Positions 38,015 through 48,876 are shown, numbered from the stretch's first letter. The stretch: DNA of 64,000 nucleotides from Pseudenterobacter timonensis (GCF_900021175.1 NZ_FCOP01000011.1:1054001-1118000), one strand, 5' to 3'. Numbers and translations are program-made. The notes: generated from the letters alone by a model not told the origin.

Positions 38015-38037
38015 AGGCCTGGCAACGGCTGTTCCGG

Positions 38038-39621
38038 TTAGCGGCTTTTGGTCTCAAAGATATCGCTCGCCAGATGGTTGTAATCGACCTTCTGCAGCTT
38101 AAAGTTGGTGACATAGACCGGAGGCGCTTTTTTCCCGGAGATAAAGGGATAGCTGTTCACAATCTCTTTTGCGCGAATGCCGGTCCACTGCGAGAAGAAG
38201 TTGAGAAAGTCGTTGGCCGAGCGACGCGCCTTCACGATGCGATGGGTTTTGTCATCGCTGGAGAGCACCATAAACGGCACCTGGAAATTCTGCTGATACT
38301 TATCGTCGTGGGCCAGATACTGCACCGCTTTTCCCCGCTCCTTAAACGCCAGCCCGTGATCGGAAAAGTAGACCATCGAGAAGCTGTCCCCGCTGTTGCG
38401 AAGCTGGTTGTAGAGCTTGCTCAACAGCTCGTCAGTTTGCGTCACGCTGTAGAGATAGCAGGAGGTCTCTTTCGACTGCACGAACTCGGCATATTTCCCC
38501 TGCGTCCGGTCGCAGGCCTGCGGGTGCGACCCCATGAGGTGCAACACAATCAGCTGCGGCGGGGTGCGCTGAGTGGCGAACACCTGGGCGGTCATCTTCA
38601 GCAGCGCCTCATCTTTGGTATTTTTATCCGCTTCGAAATCCCCGCTTTTTAAGAACTGCACCTCGTCGGCGCGTTTCGCGATGCTGGCGATCGCCGTGTC
38701 ATATTCGCCGATCTGCCCCTGGTTGGAGAACCACCAGGTCTGGAAACCGGCGCGGTTTGCCAGCGTGACAAAGTTATCCTGATACTGCGGCTTGCCGTCG
38801 ACCACGCGGTTGAGCGTCAGCCCCAGCGACTTCTGCGTGGAGCCGCTGGCGGCGATGTAGTCGGTAAAAAAGAGGCCGTTTACGCTGCTGGCGAAAGGGG
38901 TATTGTCCCAGTGGCCGCCAAACGCGCCGAGCGCGTCGCGGCGTGCGCTTTCCCCGATCACCACCACATATGTGTGATACTTCGGCTTCACCGCCACCAC
39001 GTGCCAGCTATCTTTGCGGGTGGAGAGCGCCGCCATCCGCGCCTGCTCCTCCAGCACCTCTTCGTTACTGGTTATCACATCCTTCGCGAACCTGAAGACC
39101 GGATAGCCAGTATCCTGCAGCTTAAAGACCCCACCCCAGGCCAGATTCTGGATCGGCGCGACAAACCAGGCTCCCGCGCTTAAGGCGAGACAGAGATACT
39201 CCACTTTACCCCAGCCTCTGCGCGCTTCGGGACGGCGGCGCACGGCGATAACGCCGAGCGCAAAGATAAAGAGCCCCACCACGTAGCTGTACCACGGGAA
39301 GATGGTCAGGATCTCCGTGGACTCCTCCATATTGGTGGAGTGCAGCGCCAGCAGGGTATTGAAGTTAGGCGAGCCGTAGGCCTGTCCAAAAGGGAAGTAG
39401 AGCGCCGCGATCGACGAGCAGATCCCGAGCAGCCCCTTTTGCACGCGCGGCGCGCTGCGCCACAGCAGATGTAAAAAAGCGGTGAAGGCGACGGCGTAAA
39501 GCAGGCTAAACGGGTAGCCAAGCGCGTAGTTAATCAGCAAAGCGTGGAGAAAGTAGAATCCTGTCCATGGGCTCAGGGTTCGGCTGCGGGTAACGAGCGT
39601 CTCTTTCAGCGTTAAATTCAT
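38038..39621 (-). CDS. opgE: Phosphoethanolamine transferase OpgE for periplasmic glucans
   Basis: OpgE adds phosphoethanolamine to osmoregulated periplasmic glucans. The 527-residue inner-membrane protein has about five N-terminal helices (to residue 160) and a periplasmic alkaline-phosphatase-fold domain. Metal and nucleophile regions are visible: VVVIGESARRDALGAFG, the nucleophile-bearing AASGSTQKSLGLT, LHLMGSHPQACD and VYFSDHGLAFKERG. Length is the same as E. coli OpgE (YbiP). It converges on ompX. Confidence 0.95.
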   Translation of the reverse strand: MNLTLKETLVTRSRTLSPWTGFYFLHALLINYALGYPFSLLYAVAFTAFLHLLWRSAPRVQKGLLGICSSIAALYFPFGQAYGSPNFNTLLALHSTNMEESTEILTIFPWYSYVVGLFIFALGVIAVRRRPEARRGWGKVEYLCLALSAGAWFVAPIQNLAWGGVFKLQDTGYPVFRFAKDVITSNEEVLEEQARMAALSTRKDSWHVVAVKPKYHTYVVVIGESARRDALGAFGGHWDNTPFASSVNGLFFTDYIAASGSTQKSLGLTLNRVVDGKPQYQDNFVTLANRAGFQTWWFSNQGQIGEYDTAIASIAKRADEVQFLKSGDFEADKNTKDEALLKMTAQVFATQRTPPQLIVLHLMGSHPQACDRTQGKYAEFVQSKETSCYLYSVTQTDELLSKLYNQLRNSGDSFSMVYFSDHGLAFKERGKAVQYLAHDDKYQQNFQVPFMVLSSDDKTHRIVKARRSANDFLNFFSQWTGIRAKEIVNSYPFISGKKAPPVYVTNFKLQKVDYNHLASDIFETKSR

Positions 39622-39898
39622 AGGTCACTATCATGAAAACGCCATGTGCTCACCCTGGCGCCAAGGGTCAAAACCTGCCTGACAGTGCGTGGAGAGGGGA
39701 TGAGGTCCGCTTCTGCGAGCCGCAAATAGTGCAGGGCTGCAAGAAGATAGTGCTGTGCAGGACGAAGGTCAACCGTTGTTAAACAAAGGTTTTGCGAAGC
39801 GGTTTGCAAATCAGCAAAAAAGGTAGGGAGAAAAGGGCCGCAGGGGAGCGTAACTGACGGAGATGACAGAGAGATGAAGCGGCGTGCCGCGACGCCGC

Positions 39899-40027
39899 TT
39901 ACGGTTTAGCGTTATCTTTGCGCTGTGGCTTACCGCTGATTTTCTCGCACAGCATGTTCAGCAACAGCAGACGGACTTTAAAGGGAGAGTAGGTAAACAC
40001 GGTCATACACCTCTTAAATTCACTCAT
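39899..40027 (-). CDS. mntS: Small manganese-response protein MntS
   Basis: A 42-residue small protein that in E. coli (MntS, at the former RybA RNA locus) raises usable manganese by blocking the MntP exporter and is repressed by MntR with Mn. The frame begins MSEFKRCMTVFTYSPFKVRL and matches the conserved N-terminal half of MntS. The second half (NMLCEKISGKPQRKDNAKP) is variable. The ATG is at 40027 behind AGGAGG. An MntR-type palindrome lies 56-73 bases upstream, and mntR is divergent. Confidence 0.92.
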   Translation of the reverse strand: MSEFKRCMTVFTYSPFKVRLLLLNMLCEKISGKPQRKDNAKP

Positions 40028-40082
40028 AGATCCTCCTGAGAACGATTCCTTCGATCCGTGAAGGTGACTGCATTACATACAG

Positions 40083-40100
40083 ATATAGCACAGGCTATAT
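40083..40100. promoter_or_regulatory. MntR box in the mntS/mntR promoter region
   Basis: ATATAGC (40083-40089) and GCTATAT (40094-40100) are exact inverted arms with a four-base spacer, the form of E. coli MntR sites that repress mntS. A related half, TATAGCC, is at 40104. Position between mntS and mntR fits Mn-dependent control. Confidence 0.75.
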
Positions 40101-40208
40101 TTTATAGCCATGGCTGTTTCGTTAATTTTTTGTGGTTGTGTGGTGTTGGTTTACAATAAGCGCTCTCGTTACATGATGCTGGACGCGTCCGCCCACTGAG
40201 GAAGCCCA

Positions 40209-40682
40209 ATGAATCGCCGCGCAGGTAAGCCCACAACCAAAAAAAAGACGCTACTGGTCAATGTCGAAGAGCACGTTGAAGGATTTCGCCAGGTCCGCGA
40301 AGCGCACCGTCGTGAACTGATCGACGACTATGTGGAGCTGATTTCCGACCTTATTCAGGAGTCGGGCGAGGCGCGTCAGGTTGATATGGCTGCGCGGCTG
40401 GGGGTATCGCAGCCCACCGTCGCGAAGATGCTGAAACGGCTGGCGTCGGTGGGGCTCATCGAGATGATCCCCTGGCGCGGCGTATTCCTGACGCCGGAGG
40501 GGGAAAAGCTGGCCCAGGAGAGCCGCGAGCGTCACCAGGTAGTGGAGAACTTTCTGCTGGTGCTGGGCGTCAGCCCGGAAACCGCCCGCCGCGACGCCGA
40601 GGGCATTGAACACCACGTCAGCGAAGAGACGCTGGCGAAATTCCGCGACTTTACCCTGCGCTACGGATCGCTTACCGAATGA
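40209..40682 (+). CDS. mntR: Manganese-responsive regulator MntR
   Basis: MntR is a DtxR-family repressor/activator that represses mntH and mntS and supports mntP when Mn is high. The 157-residue product has the winged helix ([20 protein letters not shown], residues about 59-78) and the metal-binding residues of the dimer domain ([26 protein letters not shown]). It overlaps ybiR by four bases, so the two are co-transcribed. Confidence 0.96.
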   Translation: MNRRAGKPTTKKKTLLVNVEEHVEGFRQVREAHRRELIDDYVELISDLIQESGEARQVDMAARLGVSQPTVAKMLKRLASVGLIEMIPWRGVFLTPEGEKLAQESRERHQVVENFLLVLGVSPETARRDAEGIEHHVSEETLAKFRDFTLRYGSLTE

Positions 40683-41788
40683 TCCTCCCCGGCCTGCGGG
40701 CGCTCGCCCGCGATCGTTTCTTTCACCTGCTGATCCTGGTCGGCGTCGTGCTGAGTTTTTTCGTTCCCTTCGCGCCAGCGCGCTGGCCGGAGGCTATCGA
40801 CTGGCACACCATCATTACCCTGAGCGGGCTGATGATGCTCACCAAAGGGGTGGAGCTGAGCGGCTATTTTGACGTGGTGGGACGTAAAACCGTACGCCGT
40901 TTTGCCACCGAGCGCAGGCTGGCGATGTTTATGGTGCTGGCCGCGGCGCTGCTCTCCACCTTTTTAACCAATGACGTGGCGCTCTTTATCGTGGTGCCGC
41001 TCACCCTGACGCTGCGCAAACTCTGTGCGATCCCGGTTAACCGGATGATTATCTTCGAAGCGCTGGCGGTCAACGCCGGATCGCTGCTGACCCCCATCGG
41101 CAACCCGCAAAATATTCTGCTGTGGGGACGTTCCGGCCTCTCTTTTGGCGCTTTCACCGCGCAGATGGCGCCGCTGGCGTTGCTGATGATGATCTCTCTG
41201 CTGGCGGTCTGCTGGTTTGCGTTTCCCAATAAAGCGCTGCACTACCACAGCGGAACGCCAGCGCCACAGTGGCAGCCGCGTCTGGTCTGGAGCTGTCTGG
41301 GACTTTACCTTCTCTTTCTGACGGCGCTGGAGCTGAAGCTGGAGCTGGCGGGGGCGCTGCTGGTGGCCGCAGGCTTTTTGCTGCTGGCGCGCCGCGTGCT
41401 GGTGAGTGTGGACTGGACGCTGCTGCTGGTCTTTATGGCGATGTTTATCGACGTCCATCTGCTGATCCAGCTCCCCCTCTTGCAGGGGCTGCCCGCGCAT
41501 GTCAGCCAGCTCTCCAGCGGTGGACTCTGGCTGACGGCCATTGGCCTGTCGCAATTTATCAGCAACGTTCCGGCCACCATTTTGCTCATTAACTATGTGC
41601 CGCCGACGACGCTGCTCGCCTGGGCGGTAAACGTGGGGGGATTTGGTCTGCTGCCGGGCTCGCTGGCGAACCTGATCGCGCTGCGAATGGCTAACGATCG
41701 GCGCATCTGGTGGCGTTTCCATCTCTGGTCGCTGCCGATGTTGGCGTGGGCCGCTGCGGCCGGGTTTCTTTTGTACCTTTTCAGATAG
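40679..41788 (+). CDS. ybiR: Predicted anion/ion transporter YbiR
   Basis: A 369-residue inner-membrane protein of the ArsB/NhaD (ion transporter) superfamily, with about ten helices and the family segment [20 protein letters not shown] followed by [32 protein letters not shown] is the conserved re-entrant/transport motif. The substrate is unknown; co-transcription with mntR hints at metal-linked physiology but this is only inference. Confidence 0.92.
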   Translation: MILPGLRALARDRFFHLLILVGVVLSFFVPFAPARWPEAIDWHTIITLSGLMMLTKGVELSGYFDVVGRKTVRRFATERRLAMFMVLAAALLSTFLTNDVALFIVVPLTLTLRKLCAIPVNRMIIFEALAVNAGSLLTPIGNPQNILLWGRSGLSFGAFTAQMAPLALLMMISLLAVCWFAFPNKALHYHSGTPAPQWQPRLVWSCLGLYLLFLTALELKLELAGALLVAAGFLLLARRVLVSVDWTLLLVFMAMFIDVHLLIQLPLLQGLPAHVSQLSSGGLWLTAIGLSQFISNVPATILLINYVPPTTLLAWAVNVGGFGLLPGSLANLIALRMANDRRIWWRFHLWSLPMLAWAAAAGFLLYLFR

Positions 41789-41890
41789 TGCCTATTTTGT
41801 CAGTTTTTCCTGGCAAATGTATAGCAACGTCCTAATTTTATTAAAGGGCATATCTGTGATGCCGTTTACTGACAGGATAGTTGCTGACCT

Positions 41891-42985
41891 ATGGCAGAAA
41901 ATGAAAAACAGCCTGCTGACGAGCAGGATAATAAGAATAATGAACGCAAACGCCCCGGTAAAAAACCCTTAATTATTCTCGGCATCGTCGTCGTGGTAAT
42001 GGTGGTCGTGGCGCTGGTCTGGTGGTTTTTAACCCGCAATGAAGAGACAACCGACGACGCCTTCACCGATGGCGACGTGGTGACCATTGCCCCGAAAACG
42101 GCGGGCTATGTGACCGAGCTGCGGGTGAGCGATAACCAGCGCGTGAAAAAAGGCGATCTGCTGGTGGTGATCGATCCGCGCGACAATACCGCCCAGCGCG
42201 ACCAGGCGCGGGCGCAGCTGGGGCTTGCCGAGGCGCAGCTCCATCAGGCGCAGGCGCAGCTCGCGCTCTCTAAAGTGCAATATCCCGCCCAGCGCGACGA
42301 GGCGAAGGCCCAGGTGCTTAAAGCCCAGGCCGATCTTGCTAACGCTCAGGCGGAGTACCGCCGTCAGCGCGGCGTTGACCCGCGCGCCACAACCCAGCAA
42401 AGCATTGATACCGCGAACGCCCAGCTGCGTAGCGCCCAGGCCCAGCTTGCCAGCGCGCAGGCGCAGCTGGAGGTGGCGGATCAGGTGCAGCTGCAGATCC
42501 GCCAGCAGGAGACCAACGTCGAGGCGCGCCAGCGTCAGGTGGATCAGGCGAAGGCCCAGCTGGAGACGGCAGAGCTGAATCTCTCCTACACCGAAGTTCG
42601 CGCCCCGTTCGACGGGTTTGTCACCAAACGCAACGTACAGACCGGCACGCTGGTGCAGGCGGGCACCGCGCTCTTTTCCCTTGTCTCGCCCCACGTATGG
42701 GTGGTGGCGAACTTTAAAGAGTCGCAGCTGGAGCGGATGCGCCCGGGCAATAAAGTGACGGTGTCGGTGGATGCGTGGCCGGATATGGAGCTGGAAGGGC
42801 ACGTCGACAGCATCCAGCAGGGGAGCGGTTCGCGCTTCTCCGCCTTCCCGTCGGAAAACGCCACCGGTAACTACGTGAAGATTGTTCAGCGCGTACCGGT
42901 AAAAATCGTGATTGATAAAGGTCTTGATCCGAACAAACCGCTGCCACTGGGGCTCTCCGTAGAGCCGAAGGTTACGCTCGAATGA
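41891..42985 (+). CDS. EmrA/HlyD-family membrane fusion protein of an efflux pump
   Basis: The 364-residue protein is the periplasmic adaptor of a tripartite drug-type efflux pump. It has a polar N-terminus, one membrane anchor (LIILGIVVVVMVVVALVWWF), a barrel half (GDVVTIAPKTAGYVTELRVS) and a long alanine/glutamine coiled coil (residues about 100-220). The second barrel half follows (APFDGFVTKRNVQTGTLVQA). It overlaps the following MFS gene by four bases. This cluster sits between ybiR and ldtB, neighbours in E. coli, and is related to EmrAB-type systems. Confidence 0.9.
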   Translation: MAENEKQPADEQDNKNNERKRPGKKPLIILGIVVVVMVVVALVWWFLTRNEETTDDAFTDGDVVTIAPKTAGYVTELRVSDNQRVKKGDLLVVIDPRDNTAQRDQARAQLGLAEAQLHQAQAQLALSKVQYPAQRDEAKAQVLKAQADLANAQAEYRRQRGVDPRATTQQSIDTANAQLRSAQAQLASAQAQLEVADQVQLQIRQQETNVEARQRQVDQAKAQLETAELNLSYTEVRAPFDGFVTKRNVQTGTLVQAGTALFSLVSPHVWVVANFKESQLERMRPGNKVTVSVDAWPDMELEGHVDSIQQGSGSRFSAFPSENATGNYVKIVQRVPVKIVIDKGLDPNKPLPLGLSVEPKVTLE

Positions 42986-44553
42986 CCGACCAGAGCCACG
43001 AGAACTGGCGCCCCGCCAGCAATCCCTGGGCGGTAGCGATTGTGGTCACGCTGGCGGTGTTTATGGAGATCCTCGACACCACCATCGTCAACGTGGCGCT
43101 GCCGCATGTGGCGGGATCGCTCTCCGCCAGCTATGACGAATCCACCTGGGTACTGACCAGCTATCTGGTCGCCAACGGTATCGTGCTGCCCATCTCCGCC
43201 TTTTTAAGCCGGGTCTTTGGGCGTAAACAGTTTTTTCTTATCTGTATCGTGATGTTCACCATCTGCTCGTTCCTGTGCGGTATCGCCACTGAGCTTTGGC
43301 AGATCATTCTGTTCCGTATCCTGCAGGGCTTTTTCGGCGGCGGGCTACAGCCCACCCAACAGTCGGTGCTGCTGGATTACTTTAAGCCGGAGGACAGGGG
43401 CAAAGCGTTTGGCCTGTCGTCGCTCGCGATCATCGTCGCCCCGGTGATGGGGCCAACGCTTGGCGGCTGGATCACCGATAACTTCTCCTGGCGCTGGGTC
43501 TTTTTCATCAACATTCCGGTGGGGATCGTGACGCTGCTGGCGATTTACCAGCTGCTGGAAGATCCGCCGTGGGAGCGTAAATCGGAAGAGAAGCTCTCCG
43601 TCGACTGGACCGGCATCGGGCTGATTGCGCTCGGGCTGGGCTGCCTGCAGGTGATGCTTGACCGGGGCGAGGATGATGACTGGTTCTACTCCAATTTTAT
43701 CCGCACCTTTGCGGTGCTGACGCTCATCGGCATTATCGGGGCGATCTACTGGCTGCTCTACGCCAAAAAGCCGGTGGTGGATCTGCACTGCATGAAGGAC
43801 AAAAACTTCGCCGTCTCCAGCCTGCTGATGGCGGGAATGTCCATGATCCTTTACGGCAGTTCGGTGGTGATCCCGCAGCTGGCGCAGCAGGATCTGGGTT
43901 ATACCGCCACCTGGTCCGGGATGGTGCTCTCCCCCGGGGCGATATTGATTGTTCTCACCATTCCGCTGGTGCTGAAGCTGATGCCCATGGTGCAGACTCG
44001 CTGGATTATCGCCTTTGGCTTCGCCTGCCTGGGAACCGCCTTTTTCTGGTCGCGATCGCTGACGCCCGATATCGATTTTGAGACGCTGGTGATGTTCCGC
44101 AGCGCCCAGTCGCTGGGGCTTGGCTTTCTGTTTGTGCCGCTGACCACTATCGCCTTTATTTCGATACCCCGGCAGCTTAACGCCGATGCCGCGGCGCTGT
44201 TTACCATGTTTCGTAACGTGGCGGGGTCGATTGGCATCTCGCTCTCCACCGCCGCCATTACCGAGCGGGCACAGACGCACAGCGCCTACCTGGCCTATCA
44301 CGCCTCGCCATTCAACGAGCAGTTCCAACTGGCGGTACGCGAGACGGCGCAGGCGATTCAGAACTTCACCACCCAGGTGGGCGACCCGACGGGCATCGCC
44401 ACCGGGCGTCTGTACCAGACCATGATTGAGCAGTCGCGTTTTCTCGCCTATATCGACGTCTTTACGATCCTGAGCGCGGTCGCGCTGCTGTTGATACCGT
44501 TTTGTTTGTTGCTCTCGCCGGTCAAGAGCGAGGGAAGTGCAGGAGCACATTGA
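42982..44553 (+). CDS. DHA2-family MFS efflux transporter, EmrB-like
   Basis: The 523-residue inner-membrane pump has 14 predicted helices, as in EmrB. The DHA2 marks are visible: LDTTIVNVALPHVAGSLSAS in helix 1, WVLTSYLVANGIVLPISAFL, RILQGFFGGGLQPTQQSVLL and motif C GPTLGGWITDNFSWRWVFFI. It would exchange drugs or other toxic compounds for protons and hand them to the adaptor and outer-membrane factor encoded beside it. Its stop overlaps the next start by one base. Confidence 0.92.
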   Translation: MTDQSHENWRPASNPWAVAIVVTLAVFMEILDTTIVNVALPHVAGSLSASYDESTWVLTSYLVANGIVLPISAFLSRVFGRKQFFLICIVMFTICSFLCGIATELWQIILFRILQGFFGGGLQPTQQSVLLDYFKPEDRGKAFGLSSLAIIVAPVMGPTLGGWITDNFSWRWVFFINIPVGIVTLLAIYQLLEDPPWERKSEEKLSVDWTGIGLIALGLGCLQVMLDRGEDDDWFYSNFIRTFAVLTLIGIIGAIYWLLYAKKPVVDLHCMKDKNFAVSSLLMAGMSMILYGSSVVIPQLAQQDLGYTATWSGMVLSPGAILIVLTIPLVLKLMPMVQTRWIIAFGFACLGTAFFWSRSLTPDIDFETLVMFRSAQSLGLGFLFVPLTTIAFISIPRQLNADAAALFTMFRNVAGSIGISLSTAAITERAQTHSAYLAYHASPFNEQFQLAVRETAQAIQNFTTQVGDPTGIATGRLYQTMIEQSRFLAYIDVFTILSAVALLLIPFCLLLSPVKSEGSAGAH

Positions 44554-46073
44554 TGAGTTACAGACGTTTAACGCCCCTGGCGGTGATGCTGCTGGCGGGC
44601 TGCGCCGTCGGGCCTGACTACCAGCAACCCGCCCCGCAAACCCCGTCGCACTGGAACGATCCAGGCGATCGCGCCGTGAAATCGCAAACCGACTCCAGCG
44701 CCATCAATCCGCGCTGGTGGAAGACGTTCGGATCCCCGCAGCTCAACAGCCTGATTGAGCGGGCGATAGCGGGCAACCTCTCGCTGCAGCAGACGGTGCT
44801 GCGCATCGCGGGGGCGCGCGAGCAGATTAACCAGGCGGGCGGGGCCTTTTTCCCGGCGGTGAACGGTAACCTGCAGGCCACGCGCCAGCAGCTGGGGCTG
44901 GAAGGGGAGCTAAAATCCCACGGCGTCTACGATCAGCTGGATGATATCGATCCTGAACTGCGCAGCGCGCTCGGCCCGCTGACGCAGCCGATCAACCTCT
45001 ACCAGGGGAGCTTTGACGCCCAGTGGGAAATTGACCTCTGGGGTAAGGTCCGCCGTCAGGTTGAGGCCGCCGAAGCCCAGCAGCGGGTTGCCATCGAGCA
45101 GCGTAACGACGCGCTGGTATCCCTGGAGGCGGAAGTGGCGCGCGCCTGGCTACAGCTGCGCGGCGCGCAGAGCGTCATTGCCACGCTCAATACCCAGATA
45201 GAGAGCGCCCGGCAGACCGTAGAGCTGACCGAGATCCGCCAGCGCGGCGGGCTGTCGCCGCAGCTGGATGTGGAGAACGCCCGGGCGCAGCTCGGCAACC
45301 TGGAGGCGCAGCTGCCGCAGTATCAGGCGCAGGAGCGCCAGGCGATGAACGGACTGGCCATTCTGCTCGGCAAGCCGCCGGGCGCGCTGGATGGCGAGCT
45401 GCGAAACGTACAGCCGATGCCGGCGCTGCCGGAAATCGTCCCGACCGGCATCCCCTCCACGCTGGCGCGCCGCCGTCCGGACGTGCGGGAAGCGGAGGCG
45501 AACCTGCATGCGGCGACGGCGCAGATTGGCGTCTCCGTGGCACAGCTTTTCCCGAGCCTGTCGCTCTCCGGGCAGTTTGGCCTGCGTAACAGCGAAACCA
45601 ACTGGCTCACCGACTGGAGCAGCCATTTCTACAGCGTGGGGCCGCAGATCTCCATTCCCATCTTCCAGGGCGGAAGACTGGTCTCCAGCGTGAAGGTGGC
45701 GCGGGCACAGCAGGGGGCGGCGGTACTCAACTATCGCCAGACGGTACTCACCGCGCTGAACGATGTGGAAAATGCGCTGGTCAGCTATCGTACCGATCAG
45801 CAGCGCGAGGCGGGGCTCGGCAAGAGCATCGACGCCCTGCAAAACGCGTTCGAACTGGCGAGCGACAGCTATCGTCAGGGGATCGCCAGCTTTATTGACG
45901 TGCTCGACGCGCAGCGCCAGCTGGCGCAGGCGGAACAGCAGCGCGCCCAGGCGAAGGTACAGAGCGCGCTGGATCTGGTGGCGCTCTATAAAGCCCTCGG
46001 GGGAGGCTGGGAGCCTTATCAGCAGGTGCAACTGCCGGACTACGCCGTCTTCGGGGAGGCGCCGCGCGGGTAA
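44553..46073 (+). CDS. Outer membrane efflux factor, NodT/OprM family lipoprotein
   Basis: The 506-residue protein has a lipoprotein signal (MLLAGCAVGPDYQQP) with the acylated Cys near residue 16 and two OEP repeats forming the TolC-like tunnel (DAQWEIDLWGKVRRQVEAAE, RPDVREAEANLHAATAQIGV, LFPSLSLSGQFG). Having its own outer-membrane factor makes this a self-contained three-part pump independent of TolC. ATG at 44553 overlaps the MFS stop. Ends before a two-way terminator. Confidence 0.92.
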   Translation: MSYRRLTPLAVMLLAGCAVGPDYQQPAPQTPSHWNDPGDRAVKSQTDSSAINPRWWKTFGSPQLNSLIERAIAGNLSLQQTVLRIAGAREQINQAGGAFFPAVNGNLQATRQQLGLEGELKSHGVYDQLDDIDPELRSALGPLTQPINLYQGSFDAQWEIDLWGKVRRQVEAAEAQQRVAIEQRNDALVSLEAEVARAWLQLRGAQSVIATLNTQIESARQTVELTEIRQRGGLSPQLDVENARAQLGNLEAQLPQYQAQERQAMNGLAILLGKPPGALDGELRNVQPMPALPEIVPTGIPSTLARRRPDVREAEANLHAATAQIGVSVAQLFPSLSLSGQFGLRNSETNWLTDWSSHFYSVGPQISIPIFQGGRLVSSVKVARAQQGAAVLNYRQTVLTALNDVENALVSYRTDQQREAGLGKSIDALQNAFELASDSYRQGIASFIDVLDAQRQLAQAEQQRAQAKVQSALDLVALYKALGGGWEPYQQVQLPDYAVFGEAPRG

Positions 46074-46100
46074 GGCGCTGGCGCGGCAAGAAGCAAAAAA

Positions 46101-46122
46101 AAGCGGGCCCTCTGGCCCGCTT
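46101..46122. terminator. Bidirectional terminator between the efflux cluster and ldtB
   Basis: AAGCGGGCC (46101-46109) and GGCCCGCTT (46114-46122) form a stem with a four-base loop. It is followed by TCTCTTTTTC on the plus strand and by TTTTTTGC on the minus strand (complement of AAAAAA before 46101). It separates two converging genes. Confidence 0.88.
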
Positions 46123-46138
46123 TCTCTTTTTCTGAACC

Positions 46139-47059
46139 TTAGTTCAGGCGTACCGGCATACCGGAACGGTTCTGAATCGCCTGGTCAACGACGCTCTTAT
46201 CTACGTCAGCCTGTTCAGTAATGGCGGTGATATTTTTCTTCAGCGTGATCGGCACAATCTCGTTGTTGTTGATCTGATCTTCGCTGGTGGAGAGCGGGTT
46301 ATGCACTTCGATATAGCGGCTGCCATCCGCCTCGGTGGTCGCTTTTACCGGCTCGTTAATGAACTGTACGCGGGTACCAACCGGCACATTCTCGAACAGG
46401 AACTTGATGTCGTCGTTACGCAGACGCACGCAGCCGTGGCTTACGCGCAGGCCGATACCGAAGTTCGCGTTGGTGCCGTGAATGGCGTAAAGGCGGCCGA
46501 TATAGAGCGCGTAGAGACCCATCGGGTTATCCGGGCCAGCCGGAACTACGGCGGGCAGCGGCTCGCCTGCGGCAGCGTATTCGGCGTGCATCTTGGCGGT
46601 CGGCGTCCAGGTCGGGCCCGCTTTCTTACGTTCCACCTTGGTCGTCCAGTTCAGCGGGGTGTCTTTACCCAGCTGGCCGATGCCGATTGGCAGAACGATG
46701 ACGGTGTTGGAATCTTTCGGATAGTAGTAGAGGCGCATTTCAGCACTGTTGATAACGATGCCTTCATGGACGGTATCCGGCAGGATCAGCTGCTGAGGGA
46801 TATTCAGCACCGTGCCCGCTTTCGGCAGGTATGGATCGACGCCCGGGTTCGCTTCCAGCATATTGGAGAGACCAAGCTGATACTCCGCCGCGTAGTACTC
46901 CAGCGGCTGGGTATTGCCTTCCGGCACGATCACCACCTGGTTTTCACCCACCAGACGGCTGCCATCAGTAGGCAGGGGATAGGTAACCGCAGAGGCGGTA
47001 TTGCAAAAACCGACTACGGCTAACGCCGCCGCAAAAAGCGTAGATAATTTCATATTCAT
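46139..47059 (-). CDS. ldtB: L,D-transpeptidase LdtB (YbiS)
   Basis: LdtB attaches the Braun lipoprotein to peptidoglycan meso-diaminopimelate. The 306-residue product has a signal peptide ([20 protein letters not shown], cut after ASA), a LysM-like segment ([20 protein letters not shown]) and the YkuD catalytic domain with [20 protein letters not shown] containing the active Cys. I chose the ATG at 47059 because the signal peptide starts there; the frame runs open to 47242. Divergent from ybiT. Confidence 0.96.
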   Translation of the reverse strand: MNMKLSTLFAAALAVVGFCNTASAVTYPLPTDGSRLVGENQVVIVPEGNTQPLEYYAAEYQLGLSNMLEANPGVDPYLPKAGTVLNIPQQLILPDTVHEGIVINSAEMRLYYYPKDSNTVIVLPIGIGQLGKDTPLNWTTKVERKKAGPTWTPTAKMHAEYAAAGEPLPAVVPAGPDNPMGLYALYIGRLYAIHGTNANFGIGLRVSHGCVRLRNDDIKFLFENVPVGTRVQFINEPVKATTEADGSRYIEVHNPLSTSEDQINNNEIVPITLKKNITAITEQADVDKSVVDQAIQNRSGMPVRLN

Positions 47060-47280
47060 GTTATGCGAGGTATCTTGGCCACTCTGGCAACTGGTTAAAA
47101 GGCTGAATTGCTGATCGGAGCGCATTATATGTGCATTCCCCCCTACAGCCAATTCAGATGTGTACGAAATCACATTTTTTTCAGATATGTTAAAGTCTAG
47201 TGTTTCGTTGCAACATGGGATCTGATTTCGGAATTGTGGCATAATGCCGTGTTTATCACACTTTTTCGCAGGAATCTCCC

Positions 47281-48876
47281 GTGTTAGTTACCAGCAACGT
47301 CACTATGCAGTTTGGCAGTAAGCCGCTGTTTGAAAACATTTCCGTCAAGTTTGGCGGCGGCAACCGTTACGGCCTGATTGGCGCCAACGGTAGCGGCAAA
47401 TCGACCTTCATGAAAATCCTCGGCGGCGATCTGGAGCCGACGCTCGGCAACGTCTCGCTCGACCCGAACGAGCGTATCGGTAAGCTGCGTCAGGATCAGT
47501 TTGCTTTCGAAGAGTTCACCGTGCTCGACACCGTGATCATGGGGCACGCGGAGCTGTGGGAGGTGAAGCAGGAGCGCGACCGTATCTACGCGCTGGCGGA
47601 AATGAGCGAAGAAGATGGCTACAAGGTGGCCGATCTGGAGACGCAGTACGGCGAGATGGACGGCTACTCCGCCGAAGCGCGCGCCGGGGAACTGCTGCTC
47701 GGCGTCGGTATTCCGGTGGAACAGCACTACGGCCCGATGAGCGAAGTGGCGCCCGGCTGGAAGCTGCGTGTGCTGCTGGCGCAGGCGCTCTTCTCTAACC
47801 CGGACATCCTGCTGCTCGATGAACCAACGAACAACCTGGACATCGACACCATCCGCTGGCTGGAGCAGACGCTCAACGATCGCGACAGCACCATGATCAT
47901 CATCTCGCACGACCGTCACTTCCTGAACATGGTCTGCACCCATATGGCGGATCTGGATTACGGCGAGCTGCGCGTTTATCCGGGCAACTATGACGAGTAC
48001 ATGACGGCGGCCACCCAGGCGCGTGAACGTCTGCTGGCGGATAACGCCAAGAAAAAAGCGCAGATCGCGGACCTGCAATCCTTCGTCAGCCGCTTTAGCG
48101 CTAACGCCTCCAAGTCCCGCCAGGCGACCTCCCGCGCTCGTCAGATCGACAAAATCAAGCTGGAAGAGGTCAAAGCCTCCAGCCGTCAGAACCCGTTCAT
48201 CCGCTTCGAGCAGGACAAGAAACTGTTCCGTAACGCGCTGGAAGTGGAGGCTCTCACCAAAGGCTTCGATGACGGCCCGCTGTTTAAAAACTTCAACCTG
48301 CTGCTGGAAGTGGGCGAGAAGATCGCCATTCTTGGCGCCAACGGCGTGGGTAAATCGACCATGCTGAAAACCCTGGTGGGCGAACTGCAGCCGGATAACG
48401 GTACCGTGAAATGGTCTGAAAACGCGCAGATTGGCTACTATGCGCAGGACCATGAGTATGAGTTCGAAAATGACCTGACCGTCTTTGAGTGGATGAGCCA
48501 GTGGAAGCAGGAAGGGGATGACGAGCAGGCGGTACGCAGTATTCTGGGGCGTCTGCTCTTTAGCCAGGATGACATCAAAAAGCCCGCCAAAGTGCTCTCC
48601 GGGGGAGAGAAGGGCCGTATGCTGTTCGGCAAGCTGATGATGGAAAAACCTAATATCCTGGTGATGGATGAACCGACCAACCACCTGGATATGGAATCGA
48701 TTGAGTCGCTGAACATGGCGCTGGAGATGTATCAGGGCACCCTGATCTTCGTCTCTCACGACCGTGAGTTCGTCAGCTCCCTGGCGACCCGAGTGATCGA
48801 AATTACGCCGGAGCGCGTAGTGGACTTCACCGGTAACTACGAAGATTACCTGCGCAGCAAAGGTATCGAGAACTAA
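47281..48876 (+). CDS. ybiT: ABC-F family ATPase YbiT
   Basis: YbiT is a translation-associated ABC-F protein with two ATPase domains and no membrane part. The 531-residue product has Walker [10 protein letters not shown] (about residue 36) and GANGVGKST (about 355), and signatures [13 protein letters not shown] and [12 protein letters not shown]. The linker between the domains contains the ABC-F tRNA-interaction helices ([20 protein letters not shown]). The start is GTG at 47281. Nearly the same as E. coli YbiT, which belongs to the ABC-F group thought to relieve stalled ribosomes. Confidence 0.96.
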   Translation: MLVTSNVTMQFGSKPLFENISVKFGGGNRYGLIGANGSGKSTFMKILGGDLEPTLGNVSLDPNERIGKLRQDQFAFEEFTVLDTVIMGHAELWEVKQERDRIYALAEMSEEDGYKVADLETQYGEMDGYSAEARAGELLLGVGIPVEQHYGPMSEVAPGWKLRVLLAQALFSNPDILLLDEPTNNLDIDTIRWLEQTLNDRDSTMIIISHDRHFLNMVCTHMADLDYGELRVYPGNYDEYMTAATQARERLLADNAKKKAQIADLQSFVSRFSANASKSRQATSRARQIDKIKLEEVKASSRQNPFIRFEQDKKLFRNALEVEALTKGFDDGPLFKNFNLLLEVGEKIAILGANGVGKSTMLKTLVGELQPDNGTVKWSENAQIGYYAQDHEYEFENDLTVFEWMSQWKQEGDDEQAVRSILGRLLFSQDDIKKPAKVLSGGEKGRMLFGKLMMEKPNILVMDEPTNHLDMESIESLNMALEMYQGTLIFVSHDREFVSSLATRVIEITPERVVDFTGNYEDYLRSKGIEN

